Positions 40,722-49,172 of a stretch of 64,000 nucleotides of DNA are shown here, piece after piece. The position numbers were made by a program, and so were the translations under genes. How positions within the stretch are numbered: the stretch's first letter is position 1; every line of letters begins with the position of its first letter. The notes below the pieces were generated by a model. The model was not told where the DNA came from, searched no databases, and worked only from the letters and a program-made list of their open reading frames with translations. Source of the DNA: Alphaproteobacteria bacterium (GTDB taxonomy: Bacteria; Myxococcota_A; UBA796; GCA-2862545); assembly GCA_020632885.1 (NCBI GenBank), contig JACKEQ010000028.1:11732-75731 (forward strand), given 5' to 3'.

Positions 40722-42343
40722 TGGACGTGGTGGCCGGCGGGCGCCGCACCACGCTCGGGCCCGCGTGCTTCGTGGCGCGGGGCGGAGAGGCCTCGGTGTA
40801 CGCGCGGGACGGGGTGGCGTGGAAGATCTACGCCGACGCGGCCCGCACGCCCCCGGAGGCCAAGCTCGCCGCCCTGCGCGCCCTCGCTGCGCCGGGGGTC
40901 GTGGCCCCGATCCACACGGTGCACAGCCCGACGGGCGAGCGGGTCGGGCTCACCCTGCCCCTCCTGGACGGGTGGAGCCCGCTGGTCCGCCTGTTCCCGC
41001 CCGCCTTCCAGAAGCGCGAGGGCATCGATGTTGACGCCGTCGTGGCCCTGGTCGACCGGCTGCGGCACCTCGTGCACCTCGCGCACGCGGGCGGGGCGGT
41101 CGTGGGCGACCTCAACGAGGTGAACGTGCTGGTGCGGCCCGACTGGGCGGACCTCGCGCTGATCGACGTGGACTCCTGGGCCATCGCGGGCTTCCCGGCG
41201 ACCGCCCTCGCGGAGAGCGTGCGCGACCGGCACGCCGCGAGACCCTCCATGGAGACGGACTGGTTCGCCTTCGCTGTGCTCGCCTTCCAGCTGCTCGTGG
41301 GCGTGCACCCGTACCGGGGCCGACATCCCACCGCACGCACGCTGGACGCGCGGATGCAGCAGGACCTGGCGGTGTTCCACCCGGACGTGGTGGTCCCGCC
41401 GATGGTCGACCTCGCGCGGCTGCCGCCCGGGTGGCGCGGATGGTTCGAGGACGTGCTCCTGCGGCGCCACCGCGGGCCGCCACCGTCCGACCCGGGCGCC
41501 CCCGTGTCCCGCGCGGCCCAGACGGCCACGGGCGTCACGAGCGAGACCCTCCGCACCCACGATGGCCCGGTGCTCGGCCTCGCCGCCTCCCCGGAAGGCC
41601 TCTGGACCTGGACGGCGGACGCCACGTTCCTGGCCGGGAGGCGCATGGGACCCGCCCCGCCCGCAGGCGCCGTGCCGCTCGTGGACGGACCGCCCGTCTG
41701 GCTGCTCCGCGACGGTGAGCACGTGGAGGCGGTCGACCTCGAGGGCCAGCGGCGGCCCACCGGCGTCGCGGTCCGGGAGCTGGTCTCCGACGGTTCGCGG
41801 GTCCTCGCGCTGTGCGGCGGCACGCTCGCACGCCTCCGCGTCCGGCACGTGGGCGGCGACCGGGTCGTCGTCGCCGTGCCCCTGGCGACCATCCAGCCCG
41901 CGTGCACCGTGCTGTTCCGGGGATGCGCCGTCACCGCGGGACCCCACGGCACGTGGCTGCACCGCGCGACTGCCGCGGGGGTCGAGCAGGTCCGCGTCCG
42001 CGCCCTCGACGACGCCGTGGTGGTCGACGCCCACAGCGGCGAGCGCGCGACCGTCGTGGTGGCGCGGCGTCCTTCCGGGCTCGTGCGGCTGGTGGTGGCC
42101 GACGGGACCGTCACCGAGGCCGCCACGGACGACCCCACGGCCATCCTCGTCGAGCTGCCGGGCGTCCTCCTCGTCCAGGACGGCGGAACGCTCCACCTCC
42201 GCGACGCCCGCACCCCCCACGCGCCCGGGAGATCCGTGCAGGCCGCGCTCCCGCCCGGTGTCGTCGCGCACGCCGGTCGCCCCACGGCCGCCGAGGGACC
42301 CGCCGTGCTGACCTTCAGCCTCCGTGGGCCCCACGACGCGTGA
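40721..42343 (+). CDS. kinase-like domain fused to beta-propeller
   Basis: 540 aa. Residues 1-245 are a divergent protein kinase: AWKIYAD holds the Lys, VVGDLNEVNVLV stands at the catalytic loop (GDLxxxN) and ALIDVDSW at the metal site (D in place of DFG). This is the form seen in kinase partners of vWA proteins in prokaryotic conflict and stress clusters. Residues 270-540 are repetitive beta strands (AASPEGLWTWTAD, and so on) like a WD/propeller. Probably active on a partner protein. Its 3' end overlaps the convergent PfkB gene by 29 bases. Confidence 0.75.
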   Translation: MDVVAGGRRTTLGPACFVARGGEASVYARDGVAWKIYADAARTPPEAKLAALRALAAPGVVAPIHTVHSPTGERVGLTLPLLDGWSPLVRLFPPAFQKREGIDVDAVVALVDRLRHLVHLAHAGGAVVGDLNEVNVLVRPDWADLALIDVDSWAIAGFPATALAESVRDRHAARPSMETDWFAFAVLAFQLLVGVHPYRGRHPTARTLDARMQQDLAVFHPDVVVPPMVDLARLPPGWRGWFEDVLLRRHRGPPPSDPGAPVSRAAQTATGVTSETLRTHDGPVLGLAASPEGLWTWTADATFLAGRRMGPAPPAGAVPLVDGPPVWLLRDGEHVEAVDLEGQRRPTGVAVRELVSDGSRVLALCGGTLARLRVRHVGGDRVVVAVPLATIQPACTVLFRGCAVTAGPHGTWLHRATAAGVEQVRVRALDDAVVVDAHSGERATVVVARRPSGLVRLVVADGTVTEAATDDPTAILVELPGVLLVQDGGTLHLRDARTPHAPGRSVQAALPPGVVAHAGRPTAAEGPAVLTFSLRGPHDA

Positions 42344-43136
42344 CGGCGAGCGCACCGCTCCGGGCCGCCAGCGCGATGGCCTCCCGCGGACCCAGGCCGG
42401 TCGCGAGCCCGTAGGTCAGGCCGGCGGCGAAGCTGTCCCCGCAGCCGTAGGCGTCCTGGGCCGGACCCGGGAGGGGCGCGGGGTCCCAGCTCTCCCGCGT
42501 GTCGGCCGTCCACCAGGTGCCGCCGGCCGCCCCGCGCGTCCGGGCCACGAGACCCGGCGGGGTCGCGAGCATGCCGTCCTCCCAGGCCTCGGCGGGGTCG
42601 GCCTCGCTCCCCACCACGGCGTCCACGTGGATGCCGGCCTCCCGCACGACGTCGAGGATGCGCGCGGTCACCACGACCACGCGAGCCGCACGCGCGGCGC
42701 GCACGCTCTCGACGTCGCCCTTGCAGACGTAGACCCCGTCCACCCCGTCCAGGTCGGCCTCCCGGAGACCCTGCGCACCCTGGGCGGGCCCCACCACGAT
42801 GATGGTGCGCTCCGCCCGCGGGTCCAGGAGGGTCACCGCGCGGCGGTGGGACACCCCGACCTCCGGGCCCACGACCGTCACCCCGAGCGGGTCGAGCGCC
42901 GCCTGGAGCCCCCGTCCGAGCGGGTCGTCGCCCGTGGACGTGTACAGGGTGCAGCGGCCCGCGAGCCGCGCGAGCTCCGCGGCCGCCACCCCGCCTCCCC
43001 CGGCCGGCTCGGTCCAGGACTCGCGCGCGTGGAGGATCGCGCCCGGCGCCACCTCCCGGTCCACGACCAGGAACTCCACCCACTCGACGTGCCCCACCAC
43101 CGCCATCCGCGGCCGACCCTGCATCCCTTCGAGCAC
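42315..43136 (-). CDS. PfkB-family sugar/nucleoside kinase
   Basis: 273 aa. The family signature DAYGCGDSFAAGLTYGL near the C-terminus holds the catalytic Asp (GCGD). An N-terminal GGGGVAAAELARL segment binds the sugar. Starts at 43124 and 43106 are also possible. PfkB kinases phosphorylate ribose, fructose, adenosine or related compounds. Divergent from the NrtR-type gene by about 20-40 bases and adjacent to the nicotinamidase cluster, so ribosyl or nucleoside phosphorylation in NAD salvage is plausible (inference). Confidence 0.88.
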   Translation of the reverse strand: MLEGMQGRPRMAVVGHVEWVEFLVVDREVAPGAILHARESWTEPAGGGGVAAAELARLAGRCTLYTSTGDDPLGRGLQAALDPLGVTVVGPEVGVSHRRAVTLLDPRAERTIIVVGPAQGAQGLREADLDGVDGVYVCKGDVESVRAARAARVVVVTARILDVVREAGIHVDAVVGSEADPAEAWEDGMLATPPGLVARTRGAAGGTWWTADTRESWDPAPLPGPAQDAYGCGDSFAAGLTYGLATGLGPREAIALAARSGALAVTRRGAHGG

Positions 43137-43162
43137 TCCGCCCCCTCGGGTTATCCGTGGAC

Positions 43163-43879
43163 ATGGACGACTTCATCGCCGCCTACCGCGAGTCCGTGGC
43201 ACGGTACGCCCGCCCCAGCCTCACGGTGGACCTGGCCATCTTCACCGTGCTGGACAGCGACCTCAAGGTCCTCCTCGTCGAGCGCGCCGAGCCGCCCTTC
43301 GCGGGCGCATGGGCCCTCCCCGGTGGCTTCGTCCGCGTGGGCGACGCCTTCGACGATCAGGGCGAGAGCCTCGAGGACGCCGCCCGCCGGGAGCTGGTCG
43401 AGGAGACCCACCTGGAGCTCCAGCACGCGTGGCTCGAGCAGGTCGGCGCGTTCGGCGACCCCGGGCGCGATCCCCGCATGCGCATCATCAGCGTGGCCTA
43501 CACGGCGCTCGTTCGGCCCACGCTCGCCCCCCTGGTGCGCGGGGGCTCCGACGCCGCCCAGGCCCGCTGGGTCTCGCTCACCGAGCTCCCCGACCTGGCC
43601 TTCGACCACGCCGCCATCCTCGAGCGCGCGCGGAAGCACCTCGCAGGACGGCTGGCGGACAGCGGCATCGCCTTCGAGCTCGTCCCCGAGACGTTCACGG
43701 TGGCCGAGCTCCGCGCAGTGTGGACCGCCATCCTCGGCGCAGACCTCGATCCGGGCAACTTCCGCCGGCGTTTCCGACGGCTCGTGGACGACGGGGTCGT
43801 GGAGGAGGCGCCGGGGCGCAGGGTCACGCCTACCAAGCCCGCGGCCGTCTGGCGCTTCGTGGGCGATCGCCACGGGTGA
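43163..43879 (+). CDS. NrtR-type Nudix/winged-helix regulator
   Basis: About 238 aa from the ATG at 43163 (GTG at 43157 possible). The N-terminal Nudix domain has LPGGFVRVGDAF and AARRELVEET, close to the Nudix box. The C-terminal winged helix (residues 150-235) ends RRLVDDGVVEEAPGRRV. NrtR proteins sense ADP-ribose and repress NAD-salvage genes. The neighbouring nicotinamidase-like and PfkB genes are the expected company. Confidence 0.83.
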   Translation: MDDFIAAYRESVARYARPSLTVDLAIFTVLDSDLKVLLVERAEPPFAGAWALPGGFVRVGDAFDDQGESLEDAARRELVEETHLELQHAWLEQVGAFGDPGRDPRMRIISVAYTALVRPTLAPLVRGGSDAAQARWVSLTELPDLAFDHAAILERARKHLAGRLADSGIAFELVPETFTVAELRAVWTAILGADLDPGNFRRRFRRLVDDGVVEEAPGRRVTPTKPAAVWRFVGDRHG

Positions 43880-43942
43880 TCCTCAATCCCGGGTTGGCAG
43901 GGTGAGCGCGGCGCGCTATTCTCCCGGCGAGGTTCTCTGTCT

Positions 43943-44944
43943 ATGCCCCACTCCTCTGGCTACGGCTCCCAGCCCGACGCTCGTGGCACGTGGATGCGCA
44001 ACACCCACTCGGTGGAGCGCTTCCCGAGCTTCGCGGGTGCGCTGCCGGTGATCGTCGAGACGATGCTCGACGACGTCACCGAGGAGCCCACGGAGACCAC
44101 CACGCGCGGCGGCCTCGTCGCCCCGCGCGCGGAGCGTGCGGCCGCAACGCCCACGCCTCTGGCAGCGAGGCCTGCCCAGCGTCCCGCGATCAACCGCGAG
44201 GGCGCGACCGATCCGCCGGCACCCCTCCGCCCCGCGCACCCCGGCCGGGTCACCGGTGCCCTGCGCCGTCCCCGTCCGTCGCCCCTCTTCGGCGAGGGCG
44301 AGCTGGATCTCCCGCAGTACACCATGCGCGAGACCGTCCACATGGGCGACCGTCCGAACACCCTCTGGGAGACGGACGTGACGGACCCCGGCACGCCCAT
44401 CGAGGAGGTGGCCTGGGTTCCGCGGCGCGACGAGAGCGTCACCCTCGAGGTGGATCCCGCCTGGCGCCGCCAGATCGAGGCGATCGACAGGGCGTATGCG
44501 TCCATCGGCGACCCCGTGGCGCTCCGGTCGGACGATTCCGACGACGACCTCGGCCTCGACGACCTCGAGTACGACGTCACCGACGCGCGCAACCTGCGCC
44601 GTGAGCAGACGGTCGAGCCCTCGCCCATCGCCGCCGCAGCACCGATCGCCTCGGTGCCCCCGATGGCGTACGCCGCTCCGCAGCCCGCCTGGGTGCCGCC
44701 AACGCAACCGGTCGAGGTCACCTCACTCGCCCAGCGTGCACCGGCTCCGGTGCTCCGGGCCGCCCCCGTCCATGCACCGCTCACCGTGGCGCCGCCGCGG
44801 GTGGTCACGGGCCGGGTCTCCACGGTCGTCCGCGTGCAGCACGCTCTGCAGGCTGCCGCCTGGTTCACCGCGGGCGCCTGCGTCTTCGGTGGCACCGGTG
44901 CCGCCTTCTGCCTGCTCGTCGTGGGCGCCCTCGTCGCGGGTTGA
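43943..44944 (+). CDS. disordered protein with C-terminal membrane helix
   Basis: 333 aa. Pro/Ala/Thr-rich low-complexity chain with an acidic patch DDSDDDLGLDDLEYD near residue 210. A single hydrophobic helix at 308-330 (ACVFGGTGAAFCLLVVGALVA) makes it tail-anchored. The plan resembles the linker and anchor of the pseudokinase at 34799. No domain recognised. Confidence 0.6.
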   Translation: MPHSSGYGSQPDARGTWMRNTHSVERFPSFAGALPVIVETMLDDVTEEPTETTTRGGLVAPRAERAAATPTPLAARPAQRPAINREGATDPPAPLRPAHPGRVTGALRRPRPSPLFGEGELDLPQYTMRETVHMGDRPNTLWETDVTDPGTPIEEVAWVPRRDESVTLEVDPAWRRQIEAIDRAYASIGDPVALRSDDSDDDLGLDDLEYDVTDARNLRREQTVEPSPIAAAAPIASVPPMAYAAPQPAWVPPTQPVEVTSLAQRAPAPVLRAAPVHAPLTVAPPRVVTGRVSTVVRVQHALQAAAWFTAGACVFGGTGAAFCLLVVGALVAG

Positions 44945-44954
44945 CGCCGCGCGC

Positions 44955-46460
44955 ATGCGCCACTTCGTCCTCCTGCTCCTGATCGGCTGCGCATCCGAGG
45001 CCCCACCCGCCGGTGAGCCCGCCTGCAACGCGTGCCACGGGAGCGACACCTCGATCGCACCGCCCAGCGCGCTGGGCGGCAGCACGGATCGCCAGTCGCG
45101 CGGTGTGGGAGCCCACCAGATCCACGCCAGCAACGGTCTCGGCATCCCGGTGGCGTGCGACGCCTGCCACATCATGCCGGCGTCCCTGAATGCTCCCGGG
45201 CACATCGACACTCCCTGGCCCGCCGAGGTGGTGTTCGACGAGGTGGGGTCCACGGGCCTCACACCCGTCTGGGACACCGATCTCCTCACCTGCACGACGT
45301 ACTGCCACGGGGCGACCCTCGCAGGAGGCGCGTCCACCGAGCCATCCTGGGTGGTCCCCGGAGGCCAGTCCGGCTGCAGCACGTGCCACGGCGCTCCACC
45401 GCCCCTGCCGCATCCGCAGGACGGCGCGTGCGGGAGCTGCCACGAGACGTCGCGGAACGGCCCGCCGGACCCCGCCACCCACATCGACGGCATCCTCCAG
45501 GTGGATCCTGCGCAGGGCTGCGACGCGTGTCACGGCCAGGACGGCGACCCCGCACCTCCACCGGCCCTCGATGGCGCGACGGACCCCAGCGACCCCGGCG
45601 TGGGCGCGCACACGGTGCACCTCGACGGCACCGGCGTCGGGCCCGCCATCGCCTGCGCCACCTGCCATCCCGTGCCCACCGACGTGAACGACGTCCCTCA
45701 CCTCTCGGGCACCACCGACGTCGTGATGAGCGGGCCTGCGGCGGCCGGCGGCGTCACCCCGGCCTACGAGCCGAGCACCCAGACCTGCACGGTCTACTGC
45801 CACGGCGTCACCTTCGCGGGGGCCACCGCCCCCACCCCCGCCTGGACCGACGACCAGGGCGGCGCGTGCTCGCGCTGCCACGCCTTCCCGCCCGCGGCTC
45901 CGCACCCCTCCAGCACCGCCTGCGCGGACTGCCACCCGAGCGGGCCCGGCGCCATCGACGCCGCCACCCACCTCGACGGCACCCTCGACGTCGCGACGCT
46001 GGCCTGCGACGCCTGCCACGGCGGCGCCGGCGACCCCGCGCCCGCCACGGGGGCCCACGCGGCCCACCTCTCGGGCACCACCTACACCGACGCCGGTGTG
46101 CCCTGCAGCACGTGCCATCCCGTGCCCTCGGCCCTGAACGACGGGACCCACTACGACGGCACGGTGGACGTCGTGCTCGGCGGCGACGCCAGCCTCGGGG
46201 GGGTCACGCCCGCCTACGAGCCCGTCGGCCAGACGTGCACCGTCTACTGCCACGGACCCACGGTGGGCGGCGGTACGGCCACCGCCCCCGCATGGACCGA
46301 CACGCTCGGCCCCGCGTGCTCCCTCTGCCATGGCCAGCCGCCTCCGAGCCCCCACCCGCCCAACAGCAGCTGCCAGAGCTGCCACGCGTCGGTGGTCGGT
46401 GCAGGCCCGGTGATCGTCGCGCCGGCCCTCCACATCGACGGCTCGCTCCAGTTCAATTGA
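44955..46460 (+). CDS. multihaem c-type lipoprotein (12 CxxCH plus 3 CxxxCH)
   Basis: 501 aa. The ATG at 44955 yields a lipoprotein signal with lipobox LLIGC. Twelve CxxCH motifs (CNACH, CDACH, CSTCH, CGSCH and so on) and three CxxxCH (CTTYCH, CTVYCH twice) are spread evenly, with repeated TPAYEPSTQTCTVYCHG blocks. The YCHG form matches the Geobacter GSu_C4xC__C2xCH repeat type. Probably an outer-surface electron carrier. TTGA overlap with the next gene. Confidence 0.88.
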   Translation: MRHFVLLLLIGCASEAPPAGEPACNACHGSDTSIAPPSALGGSTDRQSRGVGAHQIHASNGLGIPVACDACHIMPASLNAPGHIDTPWPAEVVFDEVGSTGLTPVWDTDLLTCTTYCHGATLAGGASTEPSWVVPGGQSGCSTCHGAPPPLPHPQDGACGSCHETSRNGPPDPATHIDGILQVDPAQGCDACHGQDGDPAPPPALDGATDPSDPGVGAHTVHLDGTGVGPAIACATCHPVPTDVNDVPHLSGTTDVVMSGPAAAGGVTPAYEPSTQTCTVYCHGVTFAGATAPTPAWTDDQGGACSRCHAFPPAAPHPSSTACADCHPSGPGAIDAATHLDGTLDVATLACDACHGGAGDPAPATGAHAAHLSGTTYTDAGVPCSTCHPVPSALNDGTHYDGTVDVVLGGDASLGGVTPAYEPVGQTCTVYCHGPTVGGGTATAPAWTDTLGPACSLCHGQPPPSPHPPNSSCQSCHASVVGAGPVIVAPALHIDGSLQFN

Positions 46461-47359
46461 CGCCCTACGCGGACCTGGACGGCGTGCGGCGCGCGCTGGA
46501 GGCCGCTGGAGAGCCCTTCGAGTACGGCCGTTCCGTGGAGGGGCGCCCCCTCCTCGGCGTCGAGGTGGGCTCGGGCGAACGCACCGTAGCGGTGACCGCG
46601 GGCATCCACGGCATCGAGCACATCGGCGTGCGCACGGCCCTCGCCGTGCTCCGGGCGCCGCCGGAGGGCGTCAGGCTCCTCGTGCTCCCCGTGCTCAACC
46701 CGGACGGGTACGCGCGCACCGAGGCGCTGGGCGGGGAGGGTCCCGTGGCGGTGATGCGGAAGAACGCCCGTGGGGTCGACCTCAACCGGAACTTCCCGAT
46801 GCCCTGGGGTGCCCGGCCCACGCGGGTCCCCTTCGCGGGCACGGACCACCCCGACGCCGCGACGTACCGCGGGCCCCATCCGCTCTCCGAGCCCGAGACC
46901 GCGGCCCTGGCGGCCCTCATGGAGGCCCGCAGGCCCCACGCCTCCGTGAACCTGCACAGCTTCATGGGCACGCAGATCACCGCCAGGGTCTGGCATCGCG
47001 AGGACTGGGCCGGCTACGCGACCCTGGCGCGGGCCTTCCGGGCAGGCCAGGGGACCCGCTGGGGCTATCCGCGCCTCGCGACGCCCGTGGGCGACGTGTT
47101 CACGGGAGAGCTCGAGGACTGGCAGCACCACGTGCTCGGGTGCTGGGCGACCTGTATCGAGGTGTTCTCGGTGGTCGAGAGCGCGCGCCAGCACCTCCGC
47201 GCGCCGTCGTCCTTCTGGCGCTTCAACCCGCGCGACCCGGACACGATCGTGGCGCGCGACGCGGCAGGTGTACGGGCCTGGTTGCGGGCGTCCCTCGATC
47301 TCCCGCCGGTCCCCCTCCGACCCGGCGCTCACGCCGTGCTGGCAGGGTCCGCGGGCTGA
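46457..47359 (+). CDS. M14-family zinc carboxypeptidase
   Basis: 300 aa, TTG start. Zinc ligands HxxE in GIHGIEH and His in VNLHSFMG; the substrate-binding RGVDLNRNFP is diagnostic; catalytic Glu in CIEVFS. No signal peptide in this frame, so it may be cytosolic, trimming cell-wall or other peptides. Coupled by overlap to the multihaem lipoprotein gene. Confidence 0.88.
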   Translation: MTPYADLDGVRRALEAAGEPFEYGRSVEGRPLLGVEVGSGERTVAVTAGIHGIEHIGVRTALAVLRAPPEGVRLLVLPVLNPDGYARTEALGGEGPVAVMRKNARGVDLNRNFPMPWGARPTRVPFAGTDHPDAATYRGPHPLSEPETAALAALMEARRPHASVNLHSFMGTQITARVWHREDWAGYATLARAFRAGQGTRWGYPRLATPVGDVFTGELEDWQHHVLGCWATCIEVFSVVESARQHLRAPSSFWRFNPRDPDTIVARDAAGVRAWLRASLDLPPVPLRPGAHAVLAGSAG

Positions 47360-47393
47360 CGCGGGCCGTGCTAATCTCAGCGCGGAGGCCGAC

Positions 47394-49157
47394 GTGACTG
47401 CTCAGCTCCTCTGGCTCGCTCTGCTCGCCTGCAACGAGAACGGCATCAACCCCATCCTGGTGCCGCCCGATCCCACGGACACCGACACCGACACGGACGC
47501 CGACTCCGACGCCGATGCGGACTCCGACATCGACACGGACACCGACGCCGACTCGGACGTCGATGCGGACGCCGATGCGGACTCGGATGCGGATGCAGAT
47601 GCAGACGCGGACACCGACGTGGACGCGGACACCGACGCCGACACCGACCCGCTGTTCGCGCCCGAGATCGACGTGAACCCGCTGGCCATCGAGTTCGGCT
47701 ACCTCCCGCCCACCACCACGGCCCAGCGTCCGTTCACGGTGCGCAACCTGGGTGCGGGCGACCTCGTCATCAGCAGCCTCTCGTTCAGCGGCCCGAGCGT
47801 GTTCGCCATGCCGGGCGCGCCGTCCTTCACCCTGCCCGCCGGCCAGGCCGTCACGCTCAACGTGCTCTACACGAGCAACGGGGGCGACAACGACGGCACG
47901 ATCACCATCGTGTCCAACGACGCCGACGAGGGCACGATCACCATCCCGGTCGCGTCCAGCTCGGTGGAGCCGGACCTCGTGCTCGATCCCCCCGTCGTCG
48001 ACTTCGGCGCGGTGGACCTCTCCTGCTACGAGACCCAGCCCCTCACGCTCACCAACGTCGGTGGCGCGCCGCTCACCGTGAACAGCATCACGCTCACGGA
48101 CCCCCAGGGCGCGTCGGTGCTCACGAACATCCCGGGCCTGCCGCTCACCCTGCAGCCCAACGCGTCCACCGCGGTGGACGTCCGCTACAACGCCAACGTC
48201 ACGGGCGTGCTCGCGAGCTCCGTGTCGGTCGCCTCGAACGACCCCGACGGTGTCGAGACCGCCCTGGTCACCGGCAGCGCCGCGCTCCGCACGGCCACCG
48301 ACCAGCTCGTGGCCACCGCCAACCCGCCCCTCGACATCATCTTCGCGGTCGATCAGTCGGGGTCGATGGACAGCAACGCCACCGGCATGGCGAACGCCCT
48401 CAACGACTTCGTGACCGGCGTGGGCGGCGTGAGCACCGACTGGCGCGTGGGTGTGGTCACCTACGACGACGGCTGCTTCAACCCGTTCTCCGGGGGGGCG
48501 GGCTGGTTCTCCGCCACCACCCCGAACTACCTCGCGGACTTCGGGCCCGCGGCCCGGCTCGGCGACCAGAGCAACTCCAACAACCAGGACACCGAGGCGC
48601 TCTTCAGCGTCGTGGGCGCCTCCCTGCTCCAGACCGGTGCCGGCGGGTGCAACGCAGGCTTCCTGCGCACGGGCGGCTACCTGCACGTCATCCTCGTGAG
48701 CGACGAGGAGGAGCAGTCCACGTCCGCGCCCTGGAACGCCGTCCAGTCCGCCCAGGCCGCCTTCCAGGCCTACGTGTCGGACCCCGCGCTGCTCAAGGTG
48801 TCCACCGTGGCCAACCTGTCCCAGTGTGGCTCGGGCAACCCGCCCAACTTCATCCTGACGGGCTACCGCTACGAGGCCATGGCCAACGCCACGGGCGGCC
48901 TGGCCCTCGACATCTGTGCGGGCAACTGGGGCGCCCAGATGGCCAGCCTGGGGAACTCCACCGCGTCCAACAGCTACATCGCGCTGTCGGAGGAGGCGGA
49001 CCCCTCGAGCATCCTGGTCACCGTGAACGGCACCGTGCAGCCCTCCACGGGCTGGACGTACAACAGCACCACGAACGCCGTGGTGCTGGTGACTCCGGCG
49101 GCGCCGGGCTCCCTGGTCCAGGTCACCTACGACGTGCTGCCGAGCTGCACGCCCTGA
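47394..49157 (+). CDS. lipoprotein with Asp-Thr linker, HYDIN-like and vWA domains
   Basis: 587 aa, GTG after GGAGG; lipobox ALLAC. Residues 25-85 are an acidic Asp-Thr/Ala/Ser linker. Two beta-sandwich repeats of the ASPM/SPD-2/Hydin (choice-of-anchor D) kind follow (residues 90-300; PFTVRNLGAGDL and PLTLTNVGGAPL). A vWA-like domain comes next with metal-site FAVDQSGSMDSN and a later VSDEEEQS. Surface lipoprotein, probably adhesive. Confidence 0.85.
   Translation: MTAQLLWLALLACNENGINPILVPPDPTDTDTDTDADSDADADSDIDTDTDADSDVDADADADSDADADADADTDVDADTDADTDPLFAPEIDVNPLAIEFGYLPPTTTAQRPFTVRNLGAGDLVISSLSFSGPSVFAMPGAPSFTLPAGQAVTLNVLYTSNGGDNDGTITIVSNDADEGTITIPVASSSVEPDLVLDPPVVDFGAVDLSCYETQPLTLTNVGGAPLTVNSITLTDPQGASVLTNIPGLPLTLQPNASTAVDVRYNANVTGVLASSVSVASNDPDGVETALVTGSAALRTATDQLVATANPPLDIIFAVDQSGSMDSNATGMANALNDFVTGVGGVSTDWRVGVVTYDDGCFNPFSGGAGWFSATTPNYLADFGPAARLGDQSNSNNQDTEALFSVVGASLLQTGAGGCNAGFLRTGGYLHVILVSDEEEQSTSAPWNAVQSAQAAFQAYVSDPALLKVSTVANLSQCGSGNPPNFILTGYRYEAMANATGGLALDICAGNWGAQMASLGNSTASNSYIALSEEADPSSILVTVNGTVQPSTGWTYNSTTNAVVLVTPAAPGSLVQVTYDVLPSCTP
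47478..47648 (+). repeat. Asp-Thr linker repeat, copy A
   Basis: About 170 bases of hexamer-type repeats (GACACCGACGCCGAC and variants) encode an Asp/Thr/Ala/Ser linker. The reverse-complement kind of sequence lies at 49768-50028 in the convergent gene. Confidence 0.85.
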
Positions 49158-49172
49158 CCCGAGGGGTCAGGG
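49152..49172. terminator. bidirectional hairpin between convergent genes
   Basis: CCCTGACCC (49152-49160) and GGGTCAGGG (49164-49172) pair over 9 bp with loop GAG. It covers the stop codons of both converging genes, so it probably ends transcripts from each side. Confidence 0.7.
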
